This document shows, in pieces, positions 8,053 to 15,226 of a DNA stretch of 30,878 bases. The translations under genes were made by a program, and so were the position numbers. The stretch comes from Verrucomicrobiaceae bacterium (GTDB lineage: Bacteria; Verrucomicrobiota; Verrucomicrobiae; Verrucomicrobiales; Akkermansiaceae): contig CANBTO010000004.1 of NCBI GenBank assembly GCA_947372405.1, positions 1 through 30,878 on the forward strand, written 5' to 3'. The first letter of the stretch is position 1. The number at the start of each line of letters is the position of its first letter. Under the pieces are notes generated by a model. It had not been told where the DNA came from. It saw only the letters and a program-made list of their open reading frames with translations, and did not search any database.

Positions 8053-8949
8053 ATGGCTCGCAAACAACGCCTTGCAGGCGCCCTCACCCTGATGATCCTG
8101 GCGGTCTCCGCGCAGGCGGAGACGTTCATCCGCGTCGATGAGGACGATGCCGCGGCGCGTCTCCAGACCGCGGTGACGCACTATGAAAAAGACGGTGCCA
8201 GCGTGGACCTGATCGGCGCGATCCACATCGCGGACAAGGCGTATTACCGGAAACTCTCGGATCGTTTCAAAACCTACGACTCGTTGCTCTTCGAAATGAT
8301 CGGCGGCGAAAGGGTCGCCGAGTTGAAAAAGGCGGCCTCCACACCGCCTCCGACACCTGTCGTGCCGGCACCGGAGCAAAAGAAGAAGGAACAGGATCTA
8401 TCAGGACTGCACAAGGTTTACGACATGGCCGCGAAGTTCCTCGATCTCGCGGGCCAGCTTGAATGCATCGACTACACCTCGCCCAACTTCGTTCACGCGG
8501 ACCTCACCAACGCCGAGTTCAACGCATTGCAGAAGGAACGCGGCGAGTCGCTGCTGGGTTTCGCGCTGAAAGCCTCAAAAGCCACGCCCGAGAAGACTGA
8601 GGAACCGGATTCGATGAAACTGCTCTCCGCCTTGATCTCCGGAAAATCCAACCGCGTGAAGCTTGAGATTGTCCACACCCTCGGCCAGAGCGACAGCCAG
8701 ATCGCCGCGTTTGCGGGTGAGAGCGTGATCATCAGCGACCGCAACCAGCGCTGCCTGGAGGTGATGAACCGCGAGCTGGCCGCAGGCCACAAGCACCTCG
8801 GCGTCTTCTATGGAGCCGCCCATTTCCCGGACATGGAGAAACGCCTGTTAGACCAGGGTTTCAAGCGTGTCAAACAGGACTGGCTCACCGCCTGGGACAT
8901 CCCGAAGAAGGAGGCGAAACCGGCCGTGCTGAAAAAGGACGCGGCTTGA
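8053..8949 (+). CDS. Secreted TraB/PrgY/GumN-like protein
   Basis: A 298-residue protein with an N-terminal signal peptide (MARKQRLAGALTLMILAVSAQA, likely cleavage after AQA). The mature part has the family's two histidine motifs: VDLIGAIHIADKAYY near residues 53-67 with a following acidic segment LLFEMIGGE, and VFYGAAHFPDME near residue 255. The TraB/GumN/TIKI group is thought to be a metal-dependent peptidase-like or pheromone-shutdown family, with the GxxH and glutamate positions as presumed active-site residues. A proline- and lysine-rich linker (residues 97-117) separates the halves. The start at 8053 is chosen because it creates the signal peptide; the frame extends upstream through ispG but that part is antisense. 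It is divergent from ispG and stands alone on its strand. Confidence 0.72.
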   Translation: MARKQRLAGALTLMILAVSAQAETFIRVDEDDAAARLQTAVTHYEKDGASVDLIGAIHIADKAYYRKLSDRFKTYDSLLFEMIGGERVAELKKAASTPPPTPVVPAPEQKKKEQDLSGLHKVYDMAAKFLDLAGQLECIDYTSPNFVHADLTNAEFNALQKERGESLLGFALKASKATPEKTEEPDSMKLLSALISGKSNRVKLEIVHTLGQSDSQIAAFAGESVIISDRNQRCLEVMNRELAAGHKHLGVFYGAAHFPDMEKRLLDQGFKRVKQDWLTAWDIPKKEAKPAVLKKDAA

Positions 8950-8964
8950 GAGCCTTTCCAGAAT

Positions 8965-9094
8965 GGCAGGGATCGACCTCCGGTCGGTCCGTCGAATGGA
9001 ATGCGTATGATAGACGCAGCAGAGACGTTCCGGCCATACGTGGCGGATCATTCCCACACATTCTCGCGGACCGCCCGGAGGATCGGTCCCTGCC
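8965..9094. repeat. REP-like palindrome pair (BIME-like), second family
   Basis: Two hairpin-forming sequences, 8965-8990 and 9068-9094, are imperfect inverted copies of each other. The outer parts GGCAGGGA and TCCCTGCC match exactly, and the inner parts with TCCGG and CCGGA are similar. Each half is itself a palindrome (for example GATCGACC paired with GGTCGGTC). This is the layout of a REP pair or a small MITE without a coding capacity. The sequence family differs from the palindromes in ispG, so a different RAYT would be expected to have mobilised it. Confidence 0.55.
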
Positions 9095-9115
9095 AGCTGA
9101 AGAACAAACAGGACT

Positions 9116-9143
9116 TGAGAATTTACCGAGCCTTTACGGACGG
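9116..9143 (+). promoter_or_regulatory. Duplicated leader, copy 1, with 7-bp direct repeats
   Basis: This 28-bp block is nearly identical (one mismatch) to 10193-10220. It contains TTTACCG (9122-9128) and TTTACGG (9133-9139), direct repeats with an 11-bp period. Similarity continues more loosely to the ATG at 9175. The period of one helical turn is typical for tandem binding by OmpR/PhoB-type regulators, one of which is encoded 2.3 kb downstream. This copy precedes only a 45-codon frame. Confidence 0.45.
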
Positions 9144-9174
9144 TTGACGGGAATCCGGCTAGGCAGGGGCTGTT

Positions 9175-9312
9175 ATGAACACCCGTAACCGGCTCGCCAC
9201 GACTCTGCTATCCACTGCCAGCACGCTTCTGGCCGGAGGGGATTGCCACATTGGCCCGCCGAGCCGTGCTATGGACAATTTCAAGTTTGGTTATACGACT
9301 AATCTGAAGTAA
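9175..9312 (+). CDS. Small frame behind the duplicated leader, possibly a gene remnant
   Basis: A 45-codon frame from ATG 9175 to TAA. It begins MNTRNRLATTLLSTASTLLA, a plausible signal-peptide start, and then continues with a short tail of no recognisable family. The spacing between the leader block and its ATG is the same as in front of the vWA gene at 10252. It may therefore be the stump of a duplicated vWA-like or other secreted protein, or a small exported peptide. No homology beyond the leader is seen. Confidence 0.28.
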   Translation: MNTRNRLATTLLSTASTLLAGGDCHIGPPSRAMDNFKFGYTTNLK

Positions 9313-9331
9313 AAGCCGGACAAGAGTCGCG

Positions 9332-9658
9332 ATGAAACCCGTCCTCAAAACCATGGCCTGGATCTCCGCACTGCTGCTGGCGGCGGTCGGCGCATGGTAT
9401 TGGAATGGTTTCCCGGCGAGATCCTCGGCTTTCCCCATGAGCGTTACCGCCCTGGAGCAGATCCACGATGGACAGATCTCCTTTGAGGAAAAGCACGGTG
9501 AGATATTCGTGCACGTCACCGACCGCTATCAAGATGGACATATCCACCGAATCGATCATCCCGGCATGTCGAAGGAACAGGCCTTGGAAAGATTGAAGGC
9601 CAAGCAGGTTGAGTTGCTGGGACTAAGCAAGAAACCGGGCGCTGAACTTTCACATTAA
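9332..9658 (+). CDS. Small membrane-anchored or secreted protein, unknown
   Basis: A 108-residue protein. The N-terminus (MKPVLKTMAWISALLLAAVGAWYW) is a signal anchor or signal peptide; the rest is hydrophilic with a beta-rich part (HGEIFVHVTDRYQDGHIHRID) and a helix (SKEQALERLKAKQVELLGL). I recognise no family. The first ten residues resemble those of the next gene (MKPVLKTMAW versus MKLIPKNMAW), which suggests a shared origin of the leader or a common export route. The next gene starts 19 bases downstream and the two are probably cotranscribed. Confidence 0.6.
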   Translation: MKPVLKTMAWISALLLAAVGAWYWNGFPARSSAFPMSVTALEQIHDGQISFEEKHGEIFVHVTDRYQDGHIHRIDHPGMSKEQALERLKAKQVELLGLSKKPGAELSH

Positions 9659-9662
9659 TACC

Positions 9663-9670
9663 GAGGAAGG
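9663..9670 (+). promoter_or_regulatory. Shine-Dalgarno sequence GAGGAAGG
   Basis: A strong purine-rich site, seven bases before the ATG at 9678. It fixes that start and is the only clear Shine-Dalgarno sequence I see among the genes of this window. Confidence 0.6.
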
Positions 9671-9677
9671 AAAACTG

Positions 9678-10163
9678 ATGAAGCTAATACCCAAGAACAT
9701 GGCCTGGACGCTCGCGGCGCCACTGATTTTTATGGTGTGCTGCGGCAGGCCTGACAAACAAACGACCGGTGCCAAGAACTGGGTGATTCTGGCACCAGTC
9801 GGCAGCCATGCGACCGATTGGTCTTTGGATGAAAACTTGGTTCCGGGAATTCTGGATGGTGCCAAAGCCCATCTGGAGCAGAAACTCGCGAATCCGGTCA
9901 ATGCGCTTGAACGTGACAACATCACGGCGATTCTGTTGAAATGGAATCGATATTCCTGCCAGGTTTTTCCGGTGATCCGGAAGCAAGACGGTGCCAAAAT
10001 GGTCACGATGAGCTTCTTTCCCACCTGCGAAACCGCAAGCATGCTCAAAGACTGGAGGAAGGCCCCTGTAATCGTGAAGGGGGGTGGTTCGGATTTCTGG
10101 ACCCTGAGCTACAATCCTGACAAGCGGGAATATTTTGCGTTCGGCGTCAATGCCTCGCAATGA
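9678..10163 (+). CDS. Exported protein, possible lipoprotein, unknown
   Basis: A 161-residue protein with a hydrophobic N-terminal segment ending in a double cysteine (IFMVCCGRPDK, residues 17-27). This may be a poor lipobox or a normal signal peptide. The mature part contains WVILAPVGSHATDWSLDENLVPGILDGAK, a helix, and two further cysteines (SCQVFP, TCETAS) that could form a disulfide. I know no family for it. It is preceded by a strong ribosome-binding site and lies between the small exported protein at 9332 and the leader of the vWA operon. Confidence 0.6.
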   Translation: MKLIPKNMAWTLAAPLIFMVCCGRPDKQTTGAKNWVILAPVGSHATDWSLDENLVPGILDGAKAHLEQKLANPVNALERDNITAILLKWNRYSCQVFPVIRKQDGAKMVTMSFFPTCETASMLKDWRKAPVIVKGGGSDFWTLSYNPDKREYFAFGVNASQ

Positions 10164-10192
10164 GAAATCCCGCATCGCCAAAAAACACGGCC

Positions 10193-10220
10193 TGAGAATT
10201 TACCGTGCCTTTACGGACGG
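10193..10220 (+). promoter_or_regulatory. Duplicated leader, copy 2: probable operator of the vWA/two-component operon
   Basis: Direct repeats TTTACCG (10199-10205) and TTTACGG (10210-10216), 11 bp apart, lie about 40 bp before the vWA start. The block matches 9116-9143 in 27 of 28 positions. The spacing is that expected for a dimer of an OmpR/PhoB-type regulator, and the operon itself encodes one, so autoregulation is a reasonable inference. A weak extended -10-like GCTTAA is 18 bases after TTTACG. Confidence 0.45.
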
Positions 10221-10251
10221 AGGGAAGTTTCCGGCTTAAAAAGCGGGTGTT

Positions 10252-11409
10252 ATGAAAACAACACTACCACTCGTCGTCGGGATTTTATCCATGATTCTCC
10301 AGCCGCTCTCCGCCAGAGGGCACCATGATCATCCGCCGGTCGTTGATCCGTCACCGGCGCGCAACAAGGTCCAGATCGCGCTGTTGCTGGACACCTCCAA
10401 CAGCATGGACGGCCTGATCGACCAGGCGAGGACGCAGCTCTGGAAAGTGGTCAACACGTTCATCGAAGCCCATCGTGACGGCGAGGTGCCGTTTGTCGAA
10501 GTGGCGCTTTACGAGTATGGAAACAACAGCCAGCCCGTCGGCAACAACTACATCCGGCAGGTGCAGCCGCTAACGCGTGACCTGGATGAGATCAGCAGGC
10601 AGATGTTCGCGCTCAAGACCAACGGCGGCGAGGAATACTGCGGTGCCGTCATCCAGCGCGCGCTTTCGGATCTTACATGGGACTCCAATCCCAAGACCTA
10701 CAAGGCCATCTTTATCGCCGGCAACGAACCGTTCACCCAAGGCCCGGTGGAGCCCCGGCAGGTCTGCCGCGAAGGGTTTTCCAAAGGCATCATCATCAAC
10801 ACCATCCACTGTGGCAGCCGTGATGCGGGCGTTGCCGGATCCTGGAATGACGGCGCGGCTCTTGGCGGCGGGAAATTCATGTTGATCGACCAGGACCGCC
10901 CGGTCTGCCACATCGACGCACCGCAGGACAAAAAGATTTCCGAGCTGGGAATCGAGCTCAACAAGACCTATCTCGGCTATGGAAATCTCCGTCACGACGG
11001 CGTGGCGAAACAACAGGTGGCCGACCGTGATGCGACCGCGAACGAGGCCGCCGGTTCCGCGGTCGAACGTGCCGTATCCAAAGCCAGCTCGAACTATTGC
11101 AACGAGTCATGGGATCTCGTGGACGCCGTGCGTGTAAAGAAAGTCGATCCCGCGAAACTTGAAGCGAAGGACCTGCCCGAATCACTGCAAGGGCTGAAAG
11201 CGGATGAGCTCAAGAACCGCATTGAAGAGGCGACCAAACAACGCGCCGAGATTCAAAACCAGATCGCCGAGCTGAACAGGGAGCGCGAGGTGTATGTCGC
11301 GGAGGAGCAGAAGAAACAAGCCACCGCAGGCGGGAAAACCCTCGATGAAGTGCTGGTGGAAACCACCCGCAGCCAGGCCGCCGCGCTTGGCTACACCTTT
11401 GGTAAATGA
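10252..11409 (+). CDS. Secreted von Willebrand factor A domain protein
   Basis: A 385-residue protein with a signal peptide (MKTTLPLVVGILSMILQPLSARG) and a vWA domain. The metal-dependent adhesion site is complete at its first part, DTSNSM (D47, S49, S51). It is followed by helices and strands typical for the fold, including AIFIAGNEPF and IIINTIHCGS. Residues of about 305-350 (KADELKNRIEEATKQRAEIQ and on) form a strongly predicted coiled coil. The protein is probably periplasmic and binds a partner through the metal site. The two genes downstream are an OmpR-type regulator and a sensor kinase on the same strand, 47 bases and a 4-base overlap away, so it may supply or modulate the signal that the kinase reads. 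This link is inferred from gene order only. Confidence 0.8.
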   Translation: MKTTLPLVVGILSMILQPLSARGHHDHPPVVDPSPARNKVQIALLLDTSNSMDGLIDQARTQLWKVVNTFIEAHRDGEVPFVEVALYEYGNNSQPVGNNYIRQVQPLTRDLDEISRQMFALKTNGGEEYCGAVIQRALSDLTWDSNPKTYKAIFIAGNEPFTQGPVEPRQVCREGFSKGIIINTIHCGSRDAGVAGSWNDGAALGGGKFMLIDQDRPVCHIDAPQDKKISELGIELNKTYLGYGNLRHDGVAKQQVADRDATANEAAGSAVERAVSKASSNYCNESWDLVDAVRVKKVDPAKLEAKDLPESLQGLKADELKNRIEEATKQRAEIQNQIAELNREREVYVAEEQKKQATAGGKTLDEVLVETTRSQAAALGYTFGK

Positions 11410-11456
11410 GCGGAACTTGCCGACCGTCTTGAGATTTGCCATCGTCCGTCAGTTCC

Positions 11457-12155
11457 ATGAACGAACCCGTCATCCTCGTTATCGAAGACGATCCCGCCGT
11501 GCGCCGCGGGATCGTCGATGTGCTGGAATACGCCGGCTACCAGACGCTGGAAGCGGCGGACGGCCATGCAGGGATGGAGATCGCGCTCAAGGCGAACTAC
11601 CGGCTGCTTTTGTTAGACCTGGTGATGCCAGGGCCTTCCGGGTTTGAAATCCTCGAAGCACTGAAACGCAAGCGTCCCGGCCAGGCGGTGATCATCCTCT
11701 CAGCTCGGGGCGAGGAGAACGACCGCGTGCGCGGACTTGTCGGCGGAGCGGACGACTATGTGGTGAAGCCATTCAGCATGAAGGAACTGCTGGCGCGGGT
11801 GGATGCCGTGCTGCGCCGCACCTGCGAGCGCGTTGCTCCTTCCGACGAACGGTCGGTGCCCGGAGGAAAAGCGGATTTCCAAAAGAGCGTGATCGAGTTT
11901 CACGATGGACGCCGCGAGGATCTATCAGAACGCGAGGCGCAGTTGCTGCGCTACCTCATCGATTCCGGCGGCAGGCTCGTCACCCGTGAGGAAATCCTGC
12001 GCAATCTCTGGAACCTCGATCCGGATCGGACCGAGACGCGCACCATCGACATGCACGTCATGCACGTGCGCAGCAAGCTGGGAGACAAGGACCAGAGGAT
12101 TCTAACAACGGTGCGCGGCAAGGGCTTCCGGTATCTCGCGGAGGAATCGCCATGA
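11457..12155 (+). CDS. OmpR-family response regulator
   Basis: A 232-residue two-domain regulator. The receiver domain has the acidic pocket E10-D11-D12, phosphoacceptor D54 (in LLLLDLVMPG) and K104 (YVVKPFS). The C-terminal winged helix has EAQLLRYLIDSGGRLVTREE and the recognition region ETRTIDMHVMHVRSKLGD, closing with TVRGKGFRYL. I chose the ATG at 11457 because it starts the receiver directly; the frame is open seven codons upstream. The stop overlaps the start of the kinase gene (ATGA), so the two are translationally coupled. The direct repeats before the vWA gene are a plausible target. Confidence 0.93.
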   Translation: MNEPVILVIEDDPAVRRGIVDVLEYAGYQTLEAADGHAGMEIALKANYRLLLLDLVMPGPSGFEILEALKRKRPGQAVIILSARGEENDRVRGLVGGADDYVVKPFSMKELLARVDAVLRRTCERVAPSDERSVPGGKADFQKSVIEFHDGRREDLSEREAQLLRYLIDSGGRLVTREEILRNLWNLDPDRTETRTIDMHVMHVRSKLGDKDQRILTTVRGKGFRYLAEESP

Positions 12156-14041
12156 GAGCGCCGCGGATCTTCTGCGTCTGGACGGCGCTCGGCTTGTGCG
12201 GCGTCACCGTGTTTGGCGCGATGACGTGGCTGACGCGCAACGTGCTGGCTGCCGAGGGCGAGCGCGCCGCGGCGCGCTACGAGCGGGCGCTGGCCGAGGC
12301 ACGTGCGGACATCGAGGAGCGCACGCGCCTCGCACTCTGGCGTATGGACGCGCTTGGCGCGGCCATCGCCTTGCGGGAAAACCGTCATCCGGATGTCGAT
12401 TACGAACTTCTAACCAAATCACCGTTTCTCGCGGCGAATGATCCGGAGGTGTTCCTGCATTTCCAGATCCAGCAGGGTGGCGGACTGACCTCACCGGAGC
12501 TCGGCGAACCGAACACGAAGGAAGCAGGCTTGGACGTGAAGATCCTCCAGGAGCGTAAGGACCGGATGAAACAACTGCGCGCGCTGCTGGCCGCAAATCC
12601 ACTGCCCGGTGACGAGTGGACACAGCTCAACTGCGCCGTGATGGTCGGTGAGACCACATGGAACTCGGTGCCGAAGGAGGCGACGAAGGAACAGGCGCTG
12701 AACATGACACAGCGCCAGACCAAGGACGCTGCTTCCAATCGAAGTGATGCAAGTTATCAGGGATACAGCAATACCAACGAATATGCCCAGCGGGCGAAGG
12801 CGGTGGCCAAGAACATCGATAACGGCATCGGGAAAGATTACGCTGCGGAGCAAAATGAAGACCAGGTCCAGAGTCAGGCTGCATCGCCCGGTGGAAGTCA
12901 GCCGTCCGTATCGAAGCAGCTTCCGTCAATAATCCCACCGGGCGAGGTGGTGGACGTCTCTCCGCTCCGCGGCGTATGGCTGGGCGGCGAGTTGTTCCTG
13001 CTGCGCCAGGTGAGCAAGCGCTCAATCAACTTGATGACTCACAGTGGGAATGACTTGTATGTCTCCACCAAGGCCGTGCAGGGGGTGTGGTTCGATCCGA
13101 AGGCGCTGAGGGAACAATTGCTCGCGGAAGTGGCGGACCTCCTGCCGAAGGCGGCGCTGGTGCCTGCGATCGACGAAAACGTGGCGAAGGATCCGTTGAC
13201 GCTGGTTTCGTTTCCATTCCGGCTGGAGCGCAATGAAACCGCCAGCGCGCCATTGCTCGGCGAGGAAGTCCGGTTCGGAGCGCCGTTGGTGGTGGGATGG
13301 GTGGCCGTGGTGATGGCCGTTCTAACAAGCTCGCTGCTGGTGCGCGGGGTGATGCGCCTGAGCGAACGGCGCGCTTCGTTCGTCTCGGCCGTCACCCATG
13401 AGCTGCGTACGCCCCTGACCACCTTCAGGTTGTATTCGGAGATGCTGGAAAGCGGCGCGGTGAAGCCGGAGAAACGCGGCGACTACTTGCGGGTCCTTTC
13501 CCGCGAGGCGGACCGGCTCGCGCACCTGGTGGAGAACGTGCTGGCGTTCTCGCGCATCGAGCGCGGCAACGCGAGGTCGAACGTGAGGGTGACCACGGCT
13601 GAAGAATTGTTAGAGCAGTCGCGCGAGCGTCTCGAGGCACGGCTTGCGACGGCCGGACTGACTCTCGAGACGGACGGCATGTGCGCGCCGCGCGTGCGGG
13701 TGGACACGACCGCCGTGGAGCACATTCTTTTCAACTTGATCGACAACGCGGCGAAGTATGCCGCGGGCAGCGAGCCTCCGGTGGTGCGCATTTCGGTGCG
13801 TGAGGCCGGGCGGTTTGTGGAGATCCTCGTGGCCGACCAGGGTCCGGGCATCCCAAAGTCCGAACACGCCCGGATTTTCCGCGCCTTCCACAAGTCCGCG
13901 CACGAGGCGGCGGAGAGCAAGCCGGGAGTGGGGCTTGGTCTGGCTTTATCGCGGCGGCTGGCAAGGGAGCAGGGTGGCGATCTGGATTGTTGCGAGAATG
14001 GAAAGGGCGCGTGCTTCATCCTTCGGCTGCCGGCGGCATGA
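12152..14041 (+). CDS. Membrane sensor histidine kinase with a large extracytoplasmic domain
   Basis: A 629-residue kinase. A first membrane helix (about residues 7-27) and a second (about 374-396) enclose an unusually large sensor region of about 345 residues. The sensor has a low-complexity middle rich in Gln, Asn, Ser and Lys (about residues 180-255), and no known sensor family is recognisable. The kinase core is complete: H416 in VTHELRTPL, the N box NLIDNAAKYA, the G1 box DQGPGIP and the G2 box GVGLGLALS. It is cotranscribed with the response regulator and the vWA protein. The likely stimulus is periplasmic or envelope-derived. The start overlaps the regulator's stop by four bases. Confidence 0.92.
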   Translation: MRAPRIFCVWTALGLCGVTVFGAMTWLTRNVLAAEGERAAARYERALAEARADIEERTRLALWRMDALGAAIALRENRHPDVDYELLTKSPFLAANDPEVFLHFQIQQGGGLTSPELGEPNTKEAGLDVKILQERKDRMKQLRALLAANPLPGDEWTQLNCAVMVGETTWNSVPKEATKEQALNMTQRQTKDAASNRSDASYQGYSNTNEYAQRAKAVAKNIDNGIGKDYAAEQNEDQVQSQAASPGGSQPSVSKQLPSIIPPGEVVDVSPLRGVWLGGELFLLRQVSKRSINLMTHSGNDLYVSTKAVQGVWFDPKALREQLLAEVADLLPKAALVPAIDENVAKDPLTLVSFPFRLERNETASAPLLGEEVRFGAPLVVGWVAVVMAVLTSSLLVRGVMRLSERRASFVSAVTHELRTPLTTFRLYSEMLESGAVKPEKRGDYLRVLSREADRLAHLVENVLAFSRIERGNARSNVRVTTAEELLEQSRERLEARLATAGLTLETDGMCAPRVRVDTTAVEHILFNLIDNAAKYAAGSEPPVVRISVREAGRFVEILVADQGPGIPKSEHARIFRAFHKSAHEAAESKPGVGLGLALSRRLAREQGGDLDCCENGKGACFILRLPAA

Positions 14042-14097
14042 ACGGGCGTCGTTTGGCCCGGATTGACACACGGAGCGCGCTGGCGCATCTTCCGCCC

Positions 14098-15195
14098 ATG
14101 ATTTTCGAAATGCTGCGATTCCGCCCGGGCTCGAAGCCACCCGTGTTTCCGGTGGCGTGTTGGGCGCTGGCGCTGATGGCGTTCTCGCAGTTGTTAGTGG
14201 CCGGCATGGCGCTGGCGACCCGCTTTGAGGAATCCAAAGTCGTGCGCGTGGTGGAAAAGGAAGTGCCCAAAACGGTGATCGTGCGGGTGCCCGCACCGGT
14301 GCCAGCCGAGCCATCGGTCGTCTCGCGTCCGCCGCTGCCGCCAGCCGTGACGCAAGCGGTCGAGCCCACACCTTTGCAGACCCCGCAGATCGCGGATCCC
14401 AAATCGGAGCGCATGGTCAAGGAGGCCCGCGAGGCACGCGTGGCGGGTGACATGGGCAAGGCGATCGTGAAGCTGGAAGAGGCCCTCGTCCACTCGCCTG
14501 ACGATGCGAGCGTGCATTACGAACTCGGACTCGTTCACGAACAGATGGGTGTTTTCGACACGGCGGCGGCGCACTACGAAAAGGTGTTCCAGATGGGCGT
14601 CTCGGGTGCCGGCTCGCTCTATGAGCTGGCGGCAGCGAAACTGCGGGACGGTTTCGAGCAACCGGACGCGATGCTCGGCAAGCTGGCGCTGGGAAGGGTC
14701 CGGATTTTCAACGATGCGAACCACGAGGGGGGGCAGCGGGTGGTTCTAACCATTCCAGTGCAGAAGGCTCCAGCCGACGAGGTGGACGTGGGAGAGATCG
14801 CGGTGTCGGTAATTTTCTTCAACCGCACGACGAAGGGCGAGATCATCCAGTTGGAGGACAAATCGTGGGTCAGCGAGCAATGGGTGACGCTGCCCTTCGA
14901 CTGGGCGGGCGGCGAGGAAAGCCTGCGCATGACCTACACGATTCCGCCGCAGGACAGCCAGACCGAGCATTTGTTCGGCGGCCGCACGTATTACGGCCAG
15001 GTGGTTTCCCTGATGTACAAGGGCGAGGTGCTGGACGTGCAGGCATGGCCGCGTGACCTTGCCGCGAGGATTCCGAAGCAACCATCCGCCGCGCCGGGGG
15101 TTGAACCGATGGCACCGGAATTTCAGGACAAGATGCCGCCGGATTTCGACCCGGCACAGGGTGTGCTGCCGCCTTTGCCCCTGCCTTCCAAGTGA
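14098..15195 (+). CDS. Membrane-anchored TPR protein
   Basis: A 365-residue protein with one N-terminal membrane helix (about residues 18-40) and a proline/valine-rich linker (VPAPVPAEPSVVSRPPLPP). TPR repeats follow at about residues 100-165 (ARVAGDMGKAIVKLEEALVH, then ASVHYELGLVHEQMGVFDTA). The C-terminal part is beta-rich, with no family that I recognise (RVVLTIPVQKAPADEV, FFNRTTKGEIIQLEDKSW), and ends in a proline-rich tail. TPR proteins of this kind usually act as scaffolds. The gene lies 56 bases after the histidine kinase and 31 bases before the pseudokinase-FGE gene; an interaction with either is possible. The ATG at 14098 gives a membrane helix close to the N-terminus; the upstream part of the frame overlaps the kinase gene. 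Confidence 0.75.
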   Translation: MIFEMLRFRPGSKPPVFPVACWALALMAFSQLLVAGMALATRFEESKVVRVVEKEVPKTVIVRVPAPVPAEPSVVSRPPLPPAVTQAVEPTPLQTPQIADPKSERMVKEAREARVAGDMGKAIVKLEEALVHSPDDASVHYELGLVHEQMGVFDTAAAHYEKVFQMGVSGAGSLYELAAAKLRDGFEQPDAMLGKLALGRVRIFNDANHEGGQRVVLTIPVQKAPADEVDVGEIAVSVIFFNRTTKGEIIQLEDKSWVSEQWVTLPFDWAGGEESLRMTYTIPPQDSQTEHLFGGRTYYGQVVSLMYKGEVLDVQAWPRDLAARIPKQPSAAPGVEPMAPEFQDKMPPDFDPAQGVLPPLPLPSK

Positions 15196-15226
15196 TCACG
15201 ATTTTTCCGAGCTGCCGCGAATTCCA

